Below, piece by piece: positions 6,993 to 11,350 of a stretch of 11,350 bases of DNA. This stretch comes from Chloroflexota bacterium (lineage in GTDB: Bacteria; Chloroflexota; Anaerolineae; B4-G1; SLSP01). The notes beneath the pieces were generated by a model that did no database searches, had not been told where the DNA came from, and saw only the letters and a list, made by a program, of their open reading frames with translations. The stretch lies in the NCBI GenBank assembly GCA_009908585.1, contig JAAAOZ010000097.1, forward strand, positions 1-11,350, in the 5' to 3' direction. The number at the start of each line of letters is the position of its first letter. Position 1 is the stretch's first letter. The position numbers and the translations under genes were made by a program.

Positions 6993-8486
6993 TTAAGGCG
7001 CCGGCTGTTCCCTGCGAATCCGGTCTTCGACCAGCTTGGCGGAGAGGAGCACGATGGGCACGCCGGTGCCCGGATGGGTGCTCGCGCCGGCGAAGTAGAG
7101 GTTGCCGTAGTGTCGATGGCGGTTTTGCGGGCGCAGATAGCCCACCTGCGTCACGTTGTGGCTCAGGCCGAAGGCCGCGCCCTTGGCCAAATTCCAGATA
7201 TCACGATAATCCGGCGGTGTGTAGGTCTTCTCGAAGACAATGCGCTCCTTCACATCCTCCAGGCCGATCCGGGCCAGGCGTTGGAAGACCCAGGTGCGCG
7301 CCCGCGCCTGCATCCCCTCCCAATCCTGCGACTGCGAAGCGTCGAGGTGACCGGTGGGCACCAGCACCATCAGCGCGTCGCCATCCTCCGGCGCGAACTC
7401 GGACACGGTGCGCACCGGCGCGTGGATGTAGAACGACGGCTCGGCGGGGAGCGTGTGCTCTTTGAAGATCTCGTTGAACGAGCGCTTGTAGATGTGATCG
7501 GAGAGGAAGACGTTGTGGTGCATCAGCTTATCGGAGCGCTCGCCTTTCAATCCCCAGTAGAACATCAGCGTCGATGAGGTGTATTTCAGGCTGTCCATCC
7601 GGTTGGCCGAACGCTTGCCCGGATCGGGCAGCAGGCGCTTGTAGACGTAGGGCAGATCGGCGTTGGCGACGATGATGTCGGCGGAGATCGTCTCGCCGCT
7701 TTTTAAGGTCACGCCCGTGGCGCGATCATCCTCGACCTCGATGCGCGCCACCGGCTCGTTGTAGTGGAATTCGGCCCCGAAGCTCTCGGCGATCTCGGTG
7801 AGGCTGGTGATGATGGCGTACATTCCCTGCTTGGGATACCAGACACCCTCCACCATCTCCGTGTACTGGAGCAGCGTGTAGGTCGCGGGCGCGTCGTAGG
7901 GACTGAGGCCCAGGTACATATTCTGGAAGGACAGCCCGGCGCGCAGGCGCGGGTCTTTGAAGTGGCGGGAGATTTCGGTGTAGTGCCTGACCAGCGGCTT
8001 GAGCTGGAAGAGCAGCGGTAGGTTGTTCAGGGAGAAAAATTCCAGGAGATGATAGAAGTTCCGCCCGACGAACTTCTCCAGCGACTGAGTGTAGCGCTTG
8101 TGACCATCGGCCAGAAAGCGCATCAGCGCCTCGAACGATCCCGGCTCGAAGCGCTCCAGCTGATTGTGGAGTTCGTGCATGTTGCTGGTGAGATTCAGCG
8201 TCGAGCCATCGTTGAAGTGGACGCGATAGGTGGGATCGATGCGAACCAGATCCAGATGATCGCTCATCCGCTCCCCCAGATCGGCGTAGGTCTGCTCGTA
8301 AGTGGGCGGCATCAAAAAGAGCGACGGCCCCGTATCGAAGAAATACCCCTCTTCTTCGATGGTCGACGCCCGCCCGCCGGGACGATCCGTCTTCTCGAAG
8401 ACGGTCACATCATAGCCATCTTTTGCCAAGCGTGCGGCGGTCGCAATGCCCCCAACGCCGGCCCCGATAATGATTACCTTGCGCAT
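6993..8486 (-). CDS. crtI: Phytoene desaturase, lycopene-forming CrtI type
   Basis: A 497-residue FAD-dependent desaturase of the bacterial CrtI type. It removes hydrogen from phytoene in successive steps, most likely four here to yield lycopene, since a lycopene cyclase lies downstream. The N-terminal ADP-binding fold is clear: IIIGAGVGGIATAARL (5-20), acidic Glu31 at the end of the second strand, then RPGGRAS (35-41) and the FFDTGPSLF segment soon after. The C-terminal carotenoid-oxidoreductase signature LYFAGASTHPGTGVP begins at about 463 and the FAD-contacting helix VLLSAKLVEDRI follows. Length is normal. Related enzymes (diapophytoene desaturase, CrtD, CrtN) share these motifs, but context favours phytoene. 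The ATG at 8486 is preceded by AAGGAGG (8502-8496), the strongest ribosome site of the operon. It is the first gene of the core carotenoid operon. Confidence 0.93.
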   Translation of the reverse strand: MRKVIIIGAGVGGIATAARLAKDGYDVTVFEKTDRPGGRASTIEEEGYFFDTGPSLFLMPPTYEQTYADLGERMSDHLDLVRIDPTYRVHFNDGSTLNLTSNMHELHNQLERFEPGSFEALMRFLADGHKRYTQSLEKFVGRNFYHLLEFFSLNNLPLLFQLKPLVRHYTEISRHFKDPRLRAGLSFQNMYLGLSPYDAPATYTLLQYTEMVEGVWYPKQGMYAIITSLTEIAESFGAEFHYNEPVARIEVEDDRATGVTLKSGETISADIIVANADLPYVYKRLLPDPGKRSANRMDSLKYTSSTLMFYWGLKGERSDKLMHHNVFLSDHIYKRSFNEIFKEHTLPAEPSFYIHAPVRTVSEFAPEDGDALMVLVPTGHLDASQSQDWEGMQARARTWVFQRLARIGLEDVKERIVFEKTYTPPDYRDIWNLAKGAAFGLSHNVTQVGYLRPQNRHRHYGNLYFAGASTHPGTGVPIVLLSAKLVEDRIRREQPAP

Positions 8487-8556
8487 AGTTCCTCTCCTCC
8501 TTGTTCTTAAGCTCTTAAATGTGGGGCTCTTCAGGAATTCGCCGGGTGCAATTATA
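8487..8556 (-). promoter_or_regulatory. Predicted promoter and leader of crtI
   Basis: On the minus strand a perfect TATAAT (8556-8551) lies 64 bases before the crtI ATG. The hexamer at 17-base spacing (TTACTG) is a poor -35, so activator dependence is possible. The leader contains a TTAAG-CT-CTTAA palindrome (8507-8518) and the AAGGAGG ribosome site. This suggests crtI-crtB can be transcribed independently of the membrane-protein gene upstream. In the remaining stretch to 8718 I see no gene and no clear terminator. Confidence 0.5.
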
Positions 8557-8718
8557 CTACCCCATCCTCAACCCAGTAACGACGCAAAAAGGTCTGTGAT
8601 TCCCACAAGCGCGCAAATCTTCGCTGCTCTTAGGGCTATCTGGGGAGTTATCCAGCGAAATCCAAAAGACCCAAATGCGGATTATGTGATCTTTGAATGA
8701 TAGCGATACGACATAGTT

Positions 8719-9753
8719 TTAAGCCGTCGAGCCTTCCGAGGCCTGCGCCGGTCCCAGGCGATTGACGACGTAGAGGCTTAGGGAGATCAATCCGGCCAAC
8801 ACGAAGACCAGCGCGTATTCGATGAGGGGAATGCGCACAATCTCGTTGATGCGCACCCAGCCAAGCTGACTGTAGGTGATCCCCACGCCTGCGATGTAGA
8901 GGCCCAAGATCGCCCAGCGCGCGGCCGGACGCAGCTTGAGGCCGTGCATCTGCGTGAGCACGAAGATCCCGCCGAAGCCGAAGAAGAACATCGGCCACAG
9001 GCCATTGCCCTGCATCACCGCGACGAGCGCGCCGTGCACGATGACGGTCGCTTCCTGCACGACCATCCACCAGCGGTTGATGTGCAATCGCGTGAAGAAG
9101 AGGCTGCCCTGGAGCATCAGCAGGAACATGTAGAAGAAGCCGATCAGGTGCCCGGAAGTGCTGACCATCGGGTGATACCAGAAGGTGTAGACGATGGCCC
9201 AGGAGAAGATGTACCCGTGATAATGGCGCACGAAATCGACCGCGCGCTTCGGGAGCGGGACTTTCTTGCCCCAGAAGAGGCCGCGCCGCCGATTTTCCAT
9301 CAGTAGGATCAGCACCAGCATCAGGACGACGGAGCCTTGCGACGTCCAGATCGAGACATCTTGCGCCAGGCCATCGTACCAGATGTGGGTCTGGATGAGA
9401 TGCAGCGTGATGAAGAAGGCGTTGGCGGCCAGCGCGATGAGGTTGACGGTGTGAACGCCCTTCGTATATTTCGTGTCGCGCCGTTGCGCGTAGGCGATCA
9501 AGCCCCAGATGGTGATCTGGTGCAGGGCGTAGAATCCCCACGCCGTCAGCCGTGACCACAGCGTGGGATTGGGGAGTTTCCAGTAGTACCACGAGGCGCC
9601 TTGATCCGGCAACAGCTCGATGGCGTCGAGCCGCCCGCCGGCCCACCAGATCAACCCGGTAAAGACCAAACTGAAGGCGATCCCGCCCCACAGCGCCCGC
9701 GTCAAGCTGGGATCCATCTTTCGCGTGTTGGTCCGAGTATCAGATTGTGCCAT
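8719..9753 (-). CDS. Histidine-rich polytopic membrane protein, unknown family
   Basis: A 344-residue integral membrane protein with about ten hydrophobic segments (roughly 21-40, 68-90, 101-123, 135-152, 178-197, 200-220, 228-249, 252-270, 277-295, 307-331). I do not recognise the family. It is unusual in having eleven histidines, most at or within membrane segments: 78, 101, 118, 123, 177, 179, 194, 202, 224, 240 and 270, including HLIQTH (118-123) and HYH (177-179). Aromatic residues are also dense (WYYWKLP at 55-61; FYMF and FFF runs). This is suggestive of heme or metal ligation inside the membrane, as in cytochrome-like or hydroxylase-like proteins, but the CrtZ/CrtW histidine clusters and the CruF and rhodopsin signatures are not evident. 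The ATG at 9753 has GGAGG eight bases upstream. It precedes crtI on the same strand by 232 bases, so a role in carotenoid processing or in a light- or redox-linked membrane function is inferred from position only. Confidence 0.85.
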   Translation of the reverse strand: MAQSDTRTNTRKMDPSLTRALWGGIAFSLVFTGLIWWAGGRLDAIELLPDQGASWYYWKLPNPTLWSRLTAWGFYALHQITIWGLIAYAQRRDTKYTKGVHTVNLIALAANAFFITLHLIQTHIWYDGLAQDVSIWTSQGSVVLMLVLILLMENRRRGLFWGKKVPLPKRAVDFVRHYHGYIFSWAIVYTFWYHPMVSTSGHLIGFFYMFLLMLQGSLFFTRLHINRWWMVVQEATVIVHGALVAVMQGNGLWPMFFFGFGGIFVLTQMHGLKLRPAARWAILGLYIAGVGITYSQLGWVRINEIVRIPLIEYALVFVLAGLISLSLYVVNRLGPAQASEGSTA

Positions 9754-9781
9754 TGAGTAAACCTCCAGAATAAGTGGATTT

Positions 9782-9811
9782 AATGTAACCGTTTAGTCTT
9801 GTGAGGTGCAA
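9782..9811 (-). promoter_or_regulatory. Possible promoter of the membrane-protein gene
   Basis: On the minus strand TTGCAC (9811-9806) and TACATT (9787-9782) are 18 bases apart, matching 3/6 and 4/6 of the consensus, and the ATG follows 28 bases after the second box. The first box lies inside the proximal dyad, so a protein bound there could block or assist polymerase. Weak by sequence alone. Confidence 0.3.
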
Positions 9812-9886
9812 CGCACTTTTGAGCTTATCGCCAGACAAATACTGCATGAGGCGGAGCCTTTTCTTCAGTTCAAGTGCGTTGCGCCT
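9804..9886. promoter_or_regulatory. Two inverted copies of a second 15-bp dyad
   Basis: Copy one (9804-9818) reads AGGTGC-AAC-GCACTT and copy two (9872-9886) reads AAGTGC-GTT-GCGCCT. They match in inverted orientation at 14 of 15 positions, and each is itself an imperfect 6-3-6 dyad (5/6 and 4/6). Centres are 68 bases apart. The loop of about 53 bases is too long for an intrinsic terminator of the MFS gene upstream, and no T-run follows, so an operator pair or an mRNA structure is more likely. The layout copies that of the pair before crtZ, with a different core sequence. Confidence 0.45.
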
Positions 9887-9934
9887 TGGTCTGCTCAGAA
9901 AACAGATACGATTTAATTTTGCTTGGTCTTGAGT

Positions 9935-11152
9935 TTAAACTGTAGCCGTTGAAGGTTGACATTCCCCTGGCGAAGTGTCCTCAATCGGGAGGACGCGCTC
10001 TTTGGTTAAATAGGAGGTCAACATCATCAGCGCCGAACCGATCACGCCGAGCGACCACGGCCCCAGGCTGCTGATCAACAGCCCGCCGAAGCCCGGCATC
10101 AGGATCTGCGAGAGGGTTTGCAGCGACGAGGACAGCCCCAGCGTGCCGCCCACCTCCTCTTGATAGACCGATTTGGTGAGGACGCTGGTCAGCACCGTGT
10201 TGAGGACCCCCGCCGAGAGTGAGAGCGGCAGCAGGACGGCCAGCAGGAGCCAGACGTTGGGCACGAATCCCCACGCCAGCAGCGCGCCCGCCAGTCCGAG
10301 CGTCGCCCAGAAGACCAGCTTCTTCTCGCGGAAGCGCGCGGTCAATTGCTTGATGGCGAAGCCCTGCACCAGGACGGAGATCAAGCCGACGTAGGTCAGC
10401 ACATAGCTCGTCGTCGCGGCTTCCAGCCCTAACTTATACTTGGCATAGAGCGCGAAGTTGGATTGGAAGAGCGTGAACGCCAGGCTGTAGGCCAATCGCA
10501 CCTGGAGCACCGGCCCGACGCAGGGTCGGCTCAGCGCCTTGACGAGCCGTTCGGCGGTGATAGCCGTGCGCGGGCTGTGCGCCATTCGCTCGCGCTCCTC
10601 CTCCGGCAGGGATTCGGGCAGCCAGAAGAGGACGGCGATCAGGTTGAGGAAGGAGAGGCCGCCGGCGAAGAGCGCCGGCACGTGATAGCCGTAGCGGCTC
10701 AGCACGCCGCCCAGCGCCGGCCCGATGATGAAGCCCATGCCGAACGCGGCCCCGATCAGGCCCATACCCTGGGCGCGATTCTCGTCGTCGGTGATGTCGC
10801 TGATGTAGGCCCGCGCCAGCGAGATGTTCCCGCCCAGCAGGCCATCCAACACCCGGCTGGCGAAGAGCATCCCCAACGTGCGCGCGGTGCCCATCAACAC
10901 GAACGAGGCCACCGTCCCCACCAGGCTGACGATGAGCAGCGGGCGGCGCCCGTAGCGATCGGACAGGCGCCCGATGAAGGGCGAGGCGATGAACTTGGCC
11001 AGCGCATTCGACGTGGTCAGCAACCCGACGAGCACGGCGCCCGCCCCGAAGGTCTCCGCGTAGTAGGGCAGCAGCGGCAGGATCAGGCTGTAGCCCAGCA
11101 AATCGACGAAGACAAAAGCGAAGAGCAACAACAAGCGACGGTCTTTTAGCAT
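9935..11152 (-). CDS. MFS exporter, TetA-like drug:H+ antiporter family
   Basis: A 405-residue major facilitator protein of the 12-segment DHA1 type that includes TetA-like proton-driven exporters. Seen are motif A in the first cytoplasmic loop (GRLSDRYGRRP, 61-71), the motif B region with a conserved Arg (SRVLDGLLGG, 99-108), and the antiporter motif C region FGMGFIIGPALGG (137-149). A hydrophilic central loop after about residue 170 (PEEERERMAHS) separates the two six-helix halves. Length is normal. The ATG at 11152 has a GGAG about nine bases upstream and follows the DegV stop by 25 bases, so the two are probably co-transcribed. The substrate is not deducible; drug resistance should not be assumed. 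Confidence 0.88.
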   Translation of the reverse strand: MLKDRRLLLLFAFVFVDLLGYSLILPLLPYYAETFGAGAVLVGLLTTSNALAKFIASPFIGRLSDRYGRRPLLIVSLVGTVASFVLMGTARTLGMLFASRVLDGLLGGNISLARAYISDITDDENRAQGMGLIGAAFGMGFIIGPALGGVLSRYGYHVPALFAGGLSFLNLIAVLFWLPESLPEEERERMAHSPRTAITAERLVKALSRPCVGPVLQVRLAYSLAFTLFQSNFALYAKYKLGLEAATTSYVLTYVGLISVLVQGFAIKQLTARFREKKLVFWATLGLAGALLAWGFVPNVWLLLAVLLPLSLSAGVLNTVLTSVLTKSVYQEEVGGTLGLSSSLQTLSQILMPGFGGLLISSLGPWSLGVIGSALMMLTSYLTKERVLPIEDTSPGECQPSTATV

Positions 11153-11177
11153 CGGGGACGCTCCAACATACGGAATT

Positions 11178-11350
11178 TCATACGGCGGCCTGGACGGCGG
11201 TGAATCCGATGACGCCCGGCCCCAGATGCGCGCCCAAGACCGGCGTCACGCCGACGGTGCGCACAACGCTCTCCGGCGGCGCGAGGTGCGCGATCTGTTC
11301 CTTGAACGCGGCCGCGCGCTCCGCCGCGTGCGTGTGCAGGATGACCAGTT
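11178..11350 (-). CDS. DegV-family protein, C-terminal fragment only
   Basis: The 56 residues before the stop at 11178 belong to the C-terminus of a DegV-family protein; the rest lies beyond the window. The decisive part is VGVTPVLGAHLGPGVIGF (32-49 of the fragment), matching the conserved GAHxGPG turn of DegV proteins, which bind a fatty-acid tail; in Firmicutes the related FakB proteins present fatty acids to a kinase. The visible piece also has the LHTHAAERAAAFKEQI segment before it. The fragment ends with the normal family C-terminus soon after the GPG turn. It is followed by the MFS gene after 25 bases. Which of the DegV roles it has cannot be told from this piece. Confidence 0.85.
   Translation of the reverse strand, partial: LVILHTHAAERAAAFKEQIAHLAPPESVVRTVGVTPVLGAHLGPGVIGFTAVQAAV

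Noticed and set aside
8648..9691. Minus-strand frame of 347 codons overlapping the membrane-protein gene
   Set aside because: Its translation is arginine-, alanine- and histidine-rich low-complexity sequence typical of an off-frame shadow, while the frame chosen has clean membrane helices and a good ribosome site.
9808..9882. Intrinsic terminator for the MFS gene formed by the inverted repeat
   Set aside because: The loop is about 53 bases and no T-run follows the stem.
10463..11149. Plus-strand frame of 228 codons opposite the MFS gene
   Set aside because: It is Glu/Gln/Arg-rich antisense sequence with no domain, lying opposite the MFS motifs A to C.

Overview
The window reads as a GC-rich bacterial chromosome segment in which every supported gene lies on the minus strand. 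Its core is a compact xanthophyll operon. Transcription runs from high to low coordinates: DegV-family fragment, MFS exporter, an unrecognised polytopic membrane protein, crtI, crtB, crtZ, crtY, a secreted right-handed beta-helix protein, a small membrane-anchored protein, an AT-rich orphan with a nuclease-like motif, and a membrane-anchored alpha/beta-hydrolase cut off by the window edge. A tyrosine-leucine-proline stretch (IYLPLV) just after the signal peptide of the beta-helix protein is often seen in secreted proteins of Chloroflexota (Anaerolineae-like lineages). With the GC bias and orphan proteins this suggests Chloroflexota, but that is inference only.

Carotenoid region (4133-8486). 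CrtI (phytoene desaturase), CrtB (phytoene synthase), CrtZ (non-heme diiron beta-carotene hydroxylase) and CrtY (lycopene beta-cyclase) all look intact, with their diagnostic motifs present. Together they would take geranylgeranyl diphosphate through phytoene, lycopene and beta-carotene to zeaxanthin. No GGPP synthase (crtE) lies in the window. crtI-crtB and crtZ-crtY are tightly spaced pairs (26 and 18 bases). A 200-base gap between crtB and crtZ carries two copies of a 15-bp dyad, facing each other, and may be a second control point.

Upstream region (8719-11350). The gene before crtI encodes a roughly 10-segment membrane protein with an unusual number of histidines in or near its membrane segments; I do not recognise the family. 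Its own upstream gap (9754-9934) also holds a pair of inverted 15-bp dyads with the same 6-3-6 layout as the pair before crtZ, but a different sequence. Further upstream are a TetA-like MFS exporter and the C-terminus of a DegV-family protein, probably co-transcribed.

Downstream region (1-4132). A secreted parallel beta-helix protein starts 41-44 bases after crtY. Beyond it the sequence becomes accessory in character: a small orphan membrane protein, a clearly AT-rich gene with a possible PD-(D/E)XK-like motif and its own promoter, and an alpha/beta-hydrolase. I see no tRNA, rRNA, CRISPR array or insertion sequence. The strongest candidates for something undescribed are the histidine-rich membrane protein and the paired dyad elements around the carotenoid genes.
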